From: Sorghum bicolor
Taxonomy: Eukaryota > Streptophyta > Magnoliopsida > Poales > Poaceae
Length of the DNA stretch: 64,000 nt
Direction: 5' to 3'
NCBI RefSeq assembly: GCF_000003195.3
Contig: NC_012871.2
Span: forward strand, 47,067,110-47,131,109
In this document: positions 10,397 through 21,640 of the stretch, piece after piece
How positions within the stretch are numbered: position 1 is the stretch's first letter
How the letters are laid out: each line of letters opens with the position of its first letter
Notes under the pieces: model-generated
What the model was told of the DNA's origin: nothing
The model's database searches: none
The model's input: only the letters and a program-made list of their open reading frames with translations
Position numbers and translations under genes: made by a program

Positions 10397-11197
10397 CTGT
10401 GGAAAGGAATAGGAATACCATGGGTAAAAGAGGATTAGTTTAAGCAACATTTCTTTATTTAAAAAGGGACGATATTGTAAGGGAAGGAGTAGACAGAATG
10501 TATGTATGAATGCGACATGATGCATGCACGAACCGTACGTCCTCACAAACTTAGAAAATTAATATTCTAACGGATATACGGTGGCATACATTCGTCTCTC
10601 GAACGATAACTATCGGTTTACACGTGCGCTGTTAGAGTACCTGCAGAAAACTTCATTTCAGCCCAACAGTTCCCAATATCTCACTCAAGAAAGCAGTAAA
10701 CTAAGTGCACATTGCTTGGACATGCCCCACATGCACAACAATGACACCACAACTACCCGAGAAATTAAATGCTCCCCAATTAAGTTTCTTTCGTGGTTCC
10801 ATGGTTTCGACATGTAACCACTCCAGAAAACCACCGCGAACACTCCCCTAGACCGCCGTTTGGACGATCATGCTCTCACAGCTCACACTTACCAGGGCGT
10901 AGGTGCGACGTTGCATTATTTAAATCTAGCGACATATGTGGCTAATTCACATATGAAGGCTACCTCCACCATTAGACCACAGGGTAGTATAGTGCGGTCA
11001 TCACACATCCATACCTGAGTACTGCCGGAGATGCATAAATAAAACCCCCAAGTCAGTACTTAAATAGCCACCTATAGTCCTTATGTGGGCAAGGAGGATT
11101 CGACCACTGGCATAACTTAATTATTTATTTTACACCATTTTATTTTAAAACTCTTTTGTTTTAAATACACAAACGCTGTATTTATAATGCTGAACTT
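10397..11197 (-). other. Leader of the Tekay-like element
   Basis: 800 bp between the primer site and the upstream ORF with no supported ORF. The minus-strand end at the ATG looks like an intron acceptor, so part of it may be a leader intron; I see no certain donor. Confidence 0.4.
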
Positions 11198-11209
11198 GCT
11201 CCGATACCA
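11198..11209 (-). other. Primer binding site, initiator tRNA-Met
   Basis: Minus strand TGGTATCGGAGC, two bases inside the LTR end. It matches the complement of the plant initiator tRNA-Met 3' end (TGGTATCAGAGC) with one difference. Confidence 0.82.
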
Positions 11210-11211
11210 GC

Positions 11212-14200
11212 TGTCACAGAACCGACCAAATTATAAGAGTTCAAGTGCAGAAACGATCGCCAAGCAATCAAGTTTCCAAACTTGAGCCCATATAATCCCG
11301 GTAGTCAATTGAAATCACGAAGGACTTCAAACCAACTCGCAACAAACCAAGATCGTAATAGTTCAACATAAACACAGCGAATGTTACAGCCATTCATTGC
11401 TGTCGAAGCGGCACCACATCGGAGTCATTAAGTTATTACAACCCATGTTCGAAGTAGCGGAAGCAAAATAATACACACACTTGTTCAAAGTTCAGTTCAC
11501 AAGTTTCTGTTACTGCCAGAGTCTAAGCCATCCTTCCAAAAGCAACAGGTACGAAGTTGTTAGAGAACCGTGCCCAACGGTTAGTCCTCATCCCCAGCGG
11601 GATGGAGACAGGTCTTGCAGAAACCGTCATAAAAGATGTCATCTGCAACAGGTGGGAATAAACCCTGAGTACGAGAATGTACTCAGCTAGACTTACCCGT
11701 CTAGTAAAACATAAAAGACACCAAGGATCATGCAAGGCTAAATATCAAGGGGAGCTAGCTGACTCACCTTTTTGCCAAAAGCTTATCTTACAACTAAATT
11801 ATTTGCAGAGCATCATATTTAATTATCATCAACCTACCACTAGATTGGCACCTATACTACAACACATCACTTGATTATTACAAACATTAATAACCATATC
11901 AAATTCATCATAAGTTCTTCTTGCTATCATCATTGTCATGAACCAAGTTCATTAGTGAATGCTACGTTTGCCGCTGCTCTGTCAAGTTCTCACTAACCGG
12001 GAGAGACGGCGATTCGAATTGAATTCCTATCCATCTGGAGGATTATTCCTAGCACTCACCCAAGCGTCCCCTGCCGGAGAGCCAACGGGTCACCTTTGGT
12101 ACAACTCAGGAATCGCGGCTCCGATCAGCGCCGCACTCCCAGGGCTACCACTCTGCCAGGGAGGTCAGGAATTTTAACTCACCTGCCTTTGGACTTACGC
12201 CAATGGTCCCCCGCACACTGCACTTCCTCCGGTAGTACGCACTTTATACTTGCCGATCTTCCGGCCTGAGTCATACTACTCGGCTTCGCGGTCGGAACGA
12301 GTTATCCGGCCAACTAAGTGTCAGGCATGCTTCGGGATTCACTTGCAGCTCGTAGGAGGCTGTCGCGTCCGATGCACCTATTGCATGCTCGAACAATAAG
12401 AAGATGCACATGCTAAAGATGAATGCTTGGTAACACAAGTAACTCACTGGACACTCATTTACGGAGTAAAAGTTATACTAGCTCACAAAAGTAAATAAGC
12501 CAACTCAGCCCACAACCTATCATGATACTAAAACAGGAAGCAACACAAAACAAGTATACCCAGTAAATAAATCATAACTAATGATAGACAGGTCCAACAA
12601 ACATGAATGAAGACATTCTGGAAAGCTTATGAAATTTTCTACAACTCAACTTTAAACATCACAACAAGATTCATGCATTAAACCAGTCATTTAAACAAAG
12701 TTCCAGGTTCTGTTCCAGAAAAACAGAGAACACCTATTTCTGGAACCTAACTTGGAACAGCCATAACTTTTAAACTACTAGACCAATTCATTCCAAATTT
12801 AAACCACAGCTAGTTCAATAACTTTACTACAACTTTGATTTAGACAAGTTGCCCGGAAAACCAAATTATCACTAAGCAAAAGTTAAATTGCTCCCTTGCT
12901 GTCCAGAACAGCCTTTAACCCTATAATTAATTATTTACTTATATGACCAAGACACAAACCATGCCAACCACATGGCTTATGAGCACAAAACATATTACAA
13001 GGTTACCAGAACATCAGATGGAAACCCCCAAACATTTACTTAACAAGGCATTTATTAATTAATCCTAAATAAGAGCATAATTACAAGATACTAGTCAAAG
13101 TGCTCAGAAAAATCTATAAAAATTACAGAAGTACAAGAATAGCATCAAAGCATTACCATAAACATTTCAGAGCAATTGCACATACCAAATTAAAGATATA
13201 CATTTAACAGGTAACTAGGTGCTTATTTCATAAATTCAGAAACATGACTTATATGGTGTCAAACAACAGATTTCAGATTATTTATATCTTAGGAATACCA
13301 TAAACATGTTTACTACCAAAGTAGAGCACCAGCATAAGCACCAATTATTTTATATGATTTAATTAAAGAAACAAGCCACATTTCAATCATAAAATGCATA
13401 TCAAATCTGCAGTATTCCAAAAATACTGAAATATTTACCAAAGCATTCTCATACCAAACAGAGACTACCATAAAATTTTCAGGGTAAACTAAGCAGTGTA
13501 ACCAGAGATATGAATTTATCCATGAATAACAAGATTAAATCCTTGATAAATATTTTCCCAGAAAACATGGTTCATTTTATATTTTTATTAAAAACTAGCC
13601 ATCTCAAGGAATACCACAAAATTTGTTTCACAATTTTTGGATCTCAGAAACAGGAGATATGATTTTTGCAAGAAAGCCAAAAATCAGGATTTTGAATAAA
13701 AGAAAAGGAGGGAAGGAGAGGGTCGCTGACAGTGGGTCCCATCTGTCAGGTTCTTCTTCCTCACGGCCGAGGCGACTTTCGCCGGCGATTTCTCCGCGAC
13801 GGCGAGGTCTGCGGCCAAACCAAGGGCATCAGCATGATCCCCAAACCCTAACGACTCGATTGACCCCCTTTTCCCCACGGCGGAGCCACCGGAAGGGGCT
13901 CACCGTCGACGATGGCGGCTCGGCGGAGGTGCTCGGCGTTACGCCGGAGCCCTCAGGCCGGTAGAGCGCAACGTAAGGCCTTCTACAGCACCAGCGGACT
14001 ATGGCGAATCTTCCTAGGTACACAGCTTGGCCTGGATCCTCGTGGAACACGCTGGCCACGAGAGCACCCATCTCCGGCGGAAGCACGGAGGCGCTGCGCA
14101 CCGTGTCCGGCGACGGAGAGCTTGGTAGAGCGTCCACTAAGTGGCGCAAAAGCTTGCTAAGGACCTAAGCTACCTCTAAAACCTAACCAGAGACGACGAG

Positions 14201-15310
14201 AGGCTTCACAGGGCTCAGCATTGAGTTCGCCGGAGAAGAAGGTCACGGCGACCCGATTTAGGGGGAAGAAGGAAATGTCGGCTCACCGGTGGGTTTCTCG
14301 GCGAGTTAGAGGGTGGAGCTTGGAGAGCGGTTCACGGTGGAGCTTTGGGTGAAGTTTGGTGGACAATGGCGCAGCAGGGAACACGCGCGAGCTCGCCGGA
14401 GTAAGCTCGCGGAGGAGAGCTCTCGGCGGCCGCGTTTCTGGCGAGCAGGGCGAGGGAGAGCGAAGTGGACGCGTCCACTGCGCGGGGCGACGCCGTGGAG
14501 GTCATGCACGCGACGAGAGCTGACAAGCGGGGCCAGGAGTGGCGTACGGGCGCCAAATGTCGCTGTTGCGCTGCCGCCGGTCGGCCACGTCGGCGAGCTT
14601 CAAACCGATTCAGACAAAACGATGGCCGACTGACAGAGCTACTTTGGCAACGATTTACTCCCAAACCACAACGAATTAGAGGATGGTGTAGTTGACAAAG
14701 TTGGAGATCCAACTGAGATCTACAACTCTGTCAATTGGAGCAAAAGCCAAATCGGCCTGGATTGAAAGATATAGAGTTTTCAAAATCGATCAAGCAAACT
14801 AGTTTCGTTCCAGGACTTAGAAAATTTTCTAAGTGTTGGAAATAGCCCCAATTCTGCCTTGTGGGTCAAATTTGAGCTATTTGTGGTCATTTTCATGAGA
14901 TGGACATAAAACAACTTTTGTTCCTTATAGAATTTGCTACAACGTTTCTGTAGGAAGTTTTGACATGCAAACATTTTATGAAACACTTTTTAAAAGCCTA
15001 AGCAAAAGAGGTTTCTAGGGCCTATTTGCATAAGTATGACTTCAAGGCATATTTTGGAGAAGTGACCAACATGAACATTGTTCCCAAAGTCAAGTTAAGC
15101 ATAGATAAACTAATTACCAAGGCATTAAGCACAAACACAAGCATGGTTCACTCAAACATAAGCATAGGAAGCCTATTTAAGCAATTTAAAACACATTTTT
15201 GCATAGAATGACATGGCTCAAGAGAGATGATGATCATGATATGCTTTGAGTAGATGATGATGCTTATGCTATGCACATGATTAATGCAACCATAACACTA
15301 GGGTGTTACA
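11212..15310 (-). repeat. 5' LTR of the Tekay-like element, 4.1 kb
   Basis: Minus strand starts TGTAACACCC at 15310 and ends TGTGACA at 11212, next to the primer site. About 4099 bp, in the long range reported for Tekay/Del elements. AT-rich at 12400-13680, GC-rich at 13690-14690. Near 13727-13750 lies the inverted repeat CTGACAG...CTGTCAG around TGGGTCCCA. I find no coding sequence; short GC-rich ORFs here are incidental. The partner LTR is outside the window. Confidence 0.72.
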
Positions 15311-16360
15311 GTCTAGACACAAACGAGTGTAAATATGCGTGACTATCTAAGCCTGGATCGTGATGCAAGTGAAACACAGAGAATTTATACTGGTTCGGGC
15401 TAAGGATGCCCTACGTCCAGTGAGATCAGGGGTTTGTATTGCCTTGCACCCAAAGGTGCTTGTAGTAGGGGCGTACAAGCAGGTTGCGAGAGAGGGCTAA
15501 GTCCCAAGTCTCGGCTTTGTGATGTGGACAGAGCGTTGGTTGCTACTCTGTGGGTGAACTAGCTTGTGTGTATGCTAAGTGGTTAAGCTTGTTGGTCGTG
15601 AACCTGTCTTGGTCGTGAGCCCTGGCTCCTCTTTTATAGCCTCAAGGGGAGGCAGGTACTTACATGAGGGTTTGGAGATTTCTTCTACTGAGTGGAGGAG
15701 TAACAGTCCCGACCCTGTAGAAGCTTGCCCATCCCGTCCTTGAAGTATGGCCGACAGTATAGTTGCTCCTGTGGGGGGGGGGGTGCCGAGCCCTGTTGGA
15801 GTCGTGGGGGTCGGTTCGGTGATACTGCAGTCTGTCATGTTAACAGTGGGAAAAGTTAGCAAATAGTGATGCTGATTAACCTCTCCCATTCCCCTTTCAT
15901 TGTAAGGCGGTACACCTCAGTAAAAGAGGTAAGGCCGCACAGTGAAAGAGGTAAGGCTGCAGTGACCAGGGTGGTTGGAACAGTCGCCACCATGCCAAGC
16001 TGCGATATGGGAGTCACTGTGCTTGTCACGTCGTGAGTACGGGCGCCGTGCGTTGGAAGCCTTGTTCTGACCGGGTGAAGCGGCGTTGGCGCCCGAGCCC
16101 TATAGGGGTCGGGCGAGACGGAACTTACGCCCGAGGCCTAGGGGGGTCGGGCGAGGCGGTGTTTGCGTCCGAGCCTTAGAGGGATCGGGTGAGACGGAAC
16201 TCGCGCTCGAGGCCAAGGGGTCGGGCGAGCCGCGATTTGGGCCCGAGACTGAGGAGTCAGATGAGCTGGGGCCCGCGCCCTGGTGGTCGTGAATGGCTTA
16301 GTTCGTCTTTTGTGATTTTTGTTGTTCTGATTTGGGTATCCCTTTTTATGGTACCCAACA
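15311..16360 (-). repeat. 3' LTR of the GC-rich Tat element, truncated in U5
   Basis: Minus strand begins TGTTGGGTACC at 16360. A TATA box, minus strand GGCTATAAAAGAGG, lies near 15632-15645. A G-run of about ten bases is at 15773-15783. At 16080-16275 there is a tandem series of inverted-repeat units of the type TCGGGCG...CGCCCGA. It matches 26209-26601 over the U3 end. Confidence 0.82.
16109..16275 (-). repeat. Tandem inverted-repeat units in Tat U3
   Basis: About four degenerate units of roughly 35-45 bp. The clearest has arms TCGGGCG (16109-16115) and CGCCCGA (16128-16134) around a 12-base centre. The 5' LTR fragment (26355-26510) has one unit fewer. Related units occur in the antisense-gene promoter at 17166-17310. 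Confidence 0.65.
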
Positions 16361-17565
16361 GTAGCCCTCGAGCCTTTGAAGAGGTATGTTTACTTCTTCA
16401 AAGGTTCTTCTTTTTGTTTGAGGGACCATTTTTATTGAGCGGGAGCTTTGTTACTTTCTTCGGAGGGTGCGCGTGAGCGCACCCACCGGGTATAGCCCCC
16501 GAGCCTTTTTGGAGGAATGGTGTTATTCCTTCAAAGGCTTTTACCCCCGAGCAATGTAGTTCAGGAGTATAGAGGGGTAGGTTGCGTGTTCTTTACACGT
16601 AGTGCCTATCCCCATTGTGTGAGGAAGCCCCCGAGCCCTTTCCCCACTAGGGTCGATCAGGTTCTTTCTCGTCTTTGTAATTACGTCCCTCATTCGTCCT
16701 TTCACTCGGAGGAGGGGTGGGTCGCGCCGTACTACCCTCGATGGGCGAGTATCGACGTTCTCCGGGAGCTGCAAGCGGGAAAATCCAAGTGGATGTCCGA
16801 GCCCTATTCGATAAGGGTCGGCTAGTGGCCTTATGGGCACATCTCAAAATACCCGAGGGCAGTCACGGTGGATGTCGGAACTGTTCGCTAAGTTCCGAGG
16901 GCTCGGTGCCTCCCTCGATGGGATCCCACTCGCGTGACACCCGCATGGGTCTCGGATATGACTGGTAAAGATGTGCCGACCCCTTATGGGACTCCGACCT
17001 TAGCCTCTATTGTGCTCATCTTCAATCATCCCTCGCTGAGTCATCCTGAGGCGACTGTTCGAACTAGTTTTGCAGGTCAGTCTCGCAACCTCTGGAGCGT
17101 AGGTGGCCATGGTCTGGGGATTTTTGGCCTCGAAAGGCTTTTCAGATTTGTTTGTTGTATCGGGGTTGGGCGAGACGGAATCTGCGCCCAACGGGAACCG
17201 CCTTGCGATTTTTGCTCGGGGTTAGTAGGGGGTCGAGCGAGACGGTAGTCTACGCCCGACGGAGACTGCCTTGCGACCTTATTTAGCAGGGGGTCGAGCG
17301 CCGCTTGCCCTAGAAGGGACCGCCTTGACATATCTTTTCAGGGCGCTCCTTTTGAGGCGCGGCGCGTGGGGAGTCGAAACGGCCGTGCCATTGTGCCCTG
17401 ACCGGACGAGACGTTTCACCTGTGAAATTAATGCGCGCGTGCGGCGGGCTTGAGAATCGGAGGGAGTGGGCGCTTCGAATTTTTCACCTGGTGGGAAGCG
17501 GGCGACGGTTGCTCTTTTTTCCCCTTGGTCTTCTACGCTGGCGGTGTGGCCGTGGTGCACTCCCT
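16361..17565. other. Polypurine tract and region between 3' LTR and antisense gene
   Basis: The minus-strand polypurine tract AGGCTCGAGGGCTAC (16375-16361) abuts the LTR. Further PPT-like copies (AGCCCCCGAGCC on the plus strand) lie near 16495 and 16628. No supported ORF. The right part (17166-17310) repeats the LTR inverted-repeat unit and precedes the antisense-gene TATA box, so this stretch likely contains that gene's upstream promoter. Confidence 0.6.
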
Positions 17566-17566
17566 C

Positions 17567-17572
17567 TATAAA
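17567..17572 (+). promoter_or_regulatory. TATA box of the Tat antisense gene
   Basis: TATAAA within CTCTATAAAAGCGG, about 130 bp upstream of ATG 17699 and in the plus direction, opposite to the element's own transcription. Inverted-repeat units like those of the LTR U3 lie 260-400 bp upstream. Confidence 0.6.
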
Positions 17573-17698
17573 AGCGGCCACAGGGGATTTGGTTTCTTTC
17601 CTCCTGCTCCTGCGCAAAAAAGCTCTTGCCTCCTACCCCTTCTCTTGCTGCCGTCTTCTCCATCTCCGCTGCGCAAATGCCCCACTTCACCCAAATCC

Positions 17699-20600
17699 AT
17701 GGCCGGCGATGATGTGTGGCCGCCCAGCAACGTTACTAGGTCCGCGCTGGAGGTGCACGTGAAGGCAGGGATCCTCCGCCCCATCACGGATGCCAGGCAG
17801 CCAGAGTGGATCGTTCCCTCGGCAAACGACAGGGAGCCGAACCCACCTCGGGGCTATGTGGTCTGCTTCCTGTCGTTCTTAGACCAGGGGTTTGGGACTC
17901 CGGCCAGCCACTTGATGCGGGCAATCCTGCACTACTACGAGGTGGAGCTACACAACCTCAACCCTAACTCGGTGATGCAGGCAGCCGTATTCGCCACGGT
18001 GTGCGAGGGGTTTCTGGGGGTTCCTCCCCACTGGAACCTCTGGCTTCACCTTTTTAAGGCGGATATGGCCGCCTGCTATGTGGGAGGGGAGAAGTTCCCC
18101 CTGCGAGTTGGCTGTTGCACGCTGCAGCTCCGCCAGCAGTGATCTAGCCAATACATCTGGAGCGTCATGCCCTCGTCGAACCGGGGGTGGCAGAGCGGGT
18201 GGTTCTACATCCGGAACGACGGCGGGCTGCTACCGAAATATACTGGGAAGATGGTGAAAGAGTGCCCCCAGAAGTGGGTGTGGGGCGCTCCTGCGGATGA
18301 GCAGAAGAGGCTCGCCCCGTTTCTTGCGGGGCTTGAGAAGCTGCGCGATGCCCAAGTCACCGCGGCCACGGTGGCGACGGCGTTCCACAAGAGGAGTTTG
18401 CTCCCGTTGGCGCAGCGGTGAGCATTCATGTTCGAGATGACCCGGGACGTCCCCTGGGTCGGGACAAGGATGTTGGCCGAGCCAATATCGGCATCGGACA
18501 TCACCGCGCGGGTTGAGAAGACGACGCACTCGGACATGAAGAATTCCCGGGTGGTGCCGATGCGCCCTGAAAAGGGCTACATTTCTCTGGTAAGAGGCTA
18601 TTTTTGTTTTGATTTCTTGCGCTTGTTTCCATTTTGTTCCTGCCTCAATCCCCTTTTTCCGTTTGCCTCATAGGGGATGGGGATCGTCAGGGATTCCCTG
18701 CCCCCAGTCCCAGAGGACAAGGAGATCCGGGTCAAGAATCGGGCCCGGAACGAGGAGCAGAAGAAGGTCAAGGAGGACAAGAAGGCGAAGGCCGCGAGGA
18801 AGGCGCAGCGCCGAGAGATCTCCACCAAGAACCACCGTGAGGCCGAGAAGGCGGGAGTCTCTCTGCCCGACTCTCCTGAGACATTGGTCTCGGAGATAGA
18901 GGGTGGGGGAGACAACGTGCACTAGCTCGACGAACTGGTGGCGGAGGAGGACGACGTGATCCCCCCAGTCGGCGGGGGGATCGAGATCCCGGAGGGGTCG
19001 AGGGCCCGAGGGGGGTCGGAGGCCCCCGAGGGGTCCCAGGAGCCGGGGGGCGGGCAGACCGTCCCCAACATTATTGTAGACGACGAGGACGGCGCCTCTC
19101 GGGAGGGCTCGGCCCCATGGGTCCCCAAGAGAGGGAGAAGGCGTCGGGGGGCGAATCCGAGGTGCCCCCACAGCCGATAGCGCCAGAGGGCCCAGCTGAG
19201 CCTCGTCCGGCGTCCGAAGCAGAGGCAGGCGACTCGGTGGAGGCGCTGCGGGCCGAGACCACCGTCGAAGTCCCTGCACCAATTGCTGGGGAGACGGGGG
19301 TCCAGCCAACGGCTCCAGGCGCTCTGGGAGGCCCTCAGGGAGTTCCGAGCTCCCAAAAGAAGGCCGCTCCCCGAGCAAGGTGTGCGTAGGTTTTCTAATT
19401 TCTCTCCGGATTTTTTTTGTTTTTCTCTTTCTTCTGACTTGCGTTATCTTTCCAGTCAGAAGCACAAGGCGGCCCCGGTGGCACTGGCCCCCCTGAAGGC
19501 CGTAAAGAGGGGGTCGCACTCGACCCCTGGGTCGGCAGGCCCAAATCGCCGCCCCCCTGAACCGCGAGGAGGGGGAGCTCCCCCACGACGAGGAGGGGCA
19601 GGAGACCGGGCGAAAGATGCCAGATCCCCTGATGGAGGAGGGGAGGATGCCGAAGCCCCAGGAGATAGAGGGGACGGTCCTGGCCCCCGAGGCTAGTCCC
19701 CCTGCGGGGGATGTTAGCCAAGGGGGTCATGACCATCAGGTCGAGGAGGGCTGGGCCGAGGGGACACTCAGCATGGTGGCCTCGCGAGGCCTCACGGGAA
19801 AGCATCGGCCCGACCCGAGGCTCCAGCTAGGGAGGGAGGAGGGAGAATGGCCTGGGGCTGAGATCCCGTGATCTAGCCCAACCCTGACGACCCAGAGGGG
19901 AGGGCCAGGTTTGTGCTCGATGACCCGTCAGAGTCTTACCTCTGGCGGGGTCCTGAAGAATGTGGGCGGGCAAGCGTCGAGGCACTCAACCGAGCGTCCG
20001 AACTCATGAGCCACGATATGTTTAAGTTCACCCAGGTACGATCTCTATCCCTTTATTTGTGGGGTGCTTGCGTCTTTGGGCTAAACTTTTGGCTAATGCT
20101 TAATTTTTTGAACTTGCAGGCGCTCTAAGCCGCTTCCCTGGAGAAGTCGACTTTCCTCCGAGGGGAGCGGGATGCCTGGGCGGCCTGCGACGATGAGAAG
20201 GCCACGCGAGAGGTGGCCGAGGGGGAACTTGCGAAGGAGAGCGAGATCTCTGCCGAGCTTCGGTAGAAATGCACAGCCCTTGCGAGTGAGGCTCGAGAAG
20301 CCCGGGAAAAGGTCGCCCCTCTGGAAAAGAGGGTTAGCGACCTGACCCAGGACTGCCAGGAGTCCCAAGAGTAGAGGGCGGCGGCCGAGGGGTACAAGGG
20401 CGAGGTTGCTCGGCTTAAGGCTCTGCTCGCCGAAAAAGACCTTGCCCTGAACCAAGCTCAGGCTGACCATTCTGCTGCTCAGAGCGAGGTGGTCCGCTGG
20501 CATCGGAGCTCGGTGGAGAACGAGAAATGAGCCGAGGGTAAGAGCTGCGTCTTTTACCTTGTCTCTCTTCGTACTTTGGGTTGACTTTTCTGACTTTTCT

Positions 20601-21082
20601 CTTCTTTTTTGTTCTTCTTTTCAACATAGTCGGAGAGGAAGATGGCCGACGCAACCTCTGCCGCCGAGGCCTTGCAGAGGTCCCTTGACGCCGAGGTCAC
20701 GGACCATTCGGCTCTGGAAGCCGTGGTTACCTCGGCGTACGAGGGGCTCGGGGTGTCGACGTCGGGGTCGTCGCTGCGGAGTCGAGTCGAAGCTCTTTAC
20801 TCCCGGGCCGGGGAGAAGATGAGGGAGGCACTCCACGCCAGGGTAAAGAAAGCCCTGGCGGTGGTGAGCTCTCACTACGTCGGCATTGATCTGCCAGCGG
20901 TCTGTGAGGGCTATGTCCTCCTTGACGATGAAGTGGAGGCCCAGGAGGAGCTGCAGAGACTCGAGGACGCCGCGAATGCCCCGGGAGATGCCTTGGCCGC
21001 CTTCTTTGATGCCGAGGTGGAGCTTCCCCCTCTCGGCGCGCAGGGGCCTACGCAGGCAGGGCAACAAGGCCCTTTAAGTTAG
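17699..21082 (+). pseudogene. Antisense accessory gene of the GC-rich Tat element, gypsy-type transposase_28 (PF04195-like) N-terminus, multi-exon
   Basis: Plus-strand gene inside a minus-strand element. From ATG 17699 the first exon carries a domain I recognise as the grass putative gypsy-type transposon family (GYVVCFLSF, LHYYEVELHNLNPNS, VCEGFLGVPPHWNLWLHLFKA), ending with VPMRPEKGYISL. Four likely introns with GT/AG ends: 18590-18673, 19380-19455, 20036-20119, 20538-20629. Later exons give a Lys/Arg/Glu-rich helical segment, a long Gly/Pro/Glu-rich low-complexity middle, a coiled coil (20120-20537) and a conserved C-terminal part ending LS-stop at 21080-21082. In-frame stops at 18140, 18419, about 18923, 20125 and others, and a frame change near 19150, show decay. 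An AT-rich 3' end follows. Function is unknown; despite the family name no transposase activity is implied. Confidence 0.72.
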
Positions 21083-21640
21083 ATTTCTCTTTTTTGTAAA
21101 CGTCAAGGCCAGTGGGTCTTGTATTGTATATATATAACATGAATGTTTATATGATTGTTCCTCTTAAGGTTTTCCTTTGTTATCTTATTGTGTGTTTTTC
21201 CCTATGCCGACCCGACCTCGGAAGCGCGGGGTCGGGTGAGCTACTTAGGGTCTGTGCTAGCCAGAGTCCCCGAGCTTAAGTCCTTTTCCTTTTCCTAAGT
21301 CCGGATCCACCCCCCGATCCTAGGGGTGGGTAGAGGTCGTCCTTGCCCGTGGGTGCGGATCTTTCCTCGGGCTCATGCCTTAAGGTTTTAGGGGATGGAT
21401 CTGCGGTTTCTTAAATCCCTTTAGGAAACGAAAGAAGGACACCGGGTCGGGGTTCTTTGACTTGTGCAAAAAAGGAAAAAAGATTCGGAGTTGCCACAGG
21501 GGGTTCCCCCCGTGTAGCCCCCGAGGGAGGCTTGGACTCTACAAGGCAGGTCCGAGGCTCACTCAAAAGAAATGACCATATAACTTAAACTTTCATTTAT
21601 TCTTTCAAGGTGATGAACAAATGGAGATTTTTACAAAATT
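21083..21640. other. Spacer between convergent antisense gene and pol
   Basis: No supported ORF. The left part is the AT-rich 3' end of the antisense gene (TATATATATAA near 21128); the rest contains GGTCGGG-type GC motifs and two PPT-like AGCCCCCGAG sequences, near 21262 and 21517. Confidence 0.5.

Larger units (their letters stand above)
1..15310 (-). mobile_element. Ty3/gypsy chromovirus, Tekay/Del-like, 5' part, split by Athila-1
   Basis: Minus-strand LTR retrotransposon entering from the left edge. Read on the minus strand it has a very long 5' LTR (15310 to 11212), a primer site matching initiator tRNA-Met (11209-11198), a leader, an upstream ORF (10396-9311) and gag (541 to the edge). 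Protease, RT and integrase lie outside the window. Athila-1 sits between the upstream ORF and gag. The LTR begins TGTAACACCC on the minus strand, a start I associate with grass Tekay/Del elements; the lineage is inferred from that, the LTR length and the gag style. The insertion target appears to be the U5 end of the GC-rich Tat LTR, so GTCTA at 15311-15315 should recur beyond the left edge. Confidence 0.72.

Noticed and set aside
13727..13750. CTGACAG...CTGTCAG inverted repeat considered as a MITE end
   Set aside because: Short, single, and the TGGGTCCCA-type core is very common in grass genomes; no partner end or target duplication seen.
13623..14712. Cluster of GC-rich ORFs on both strands
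   Set aside because: Inside the Tekay-like LTR; overlapping in several frames, none with domains. GC content explains the openness.
18668..19519. 283-codon minus-strand ORF
   Set aside because: Shadow of the low-complexity exons of the plus-strand antisense gene; Pro/Leu/Arg-rich without domains.
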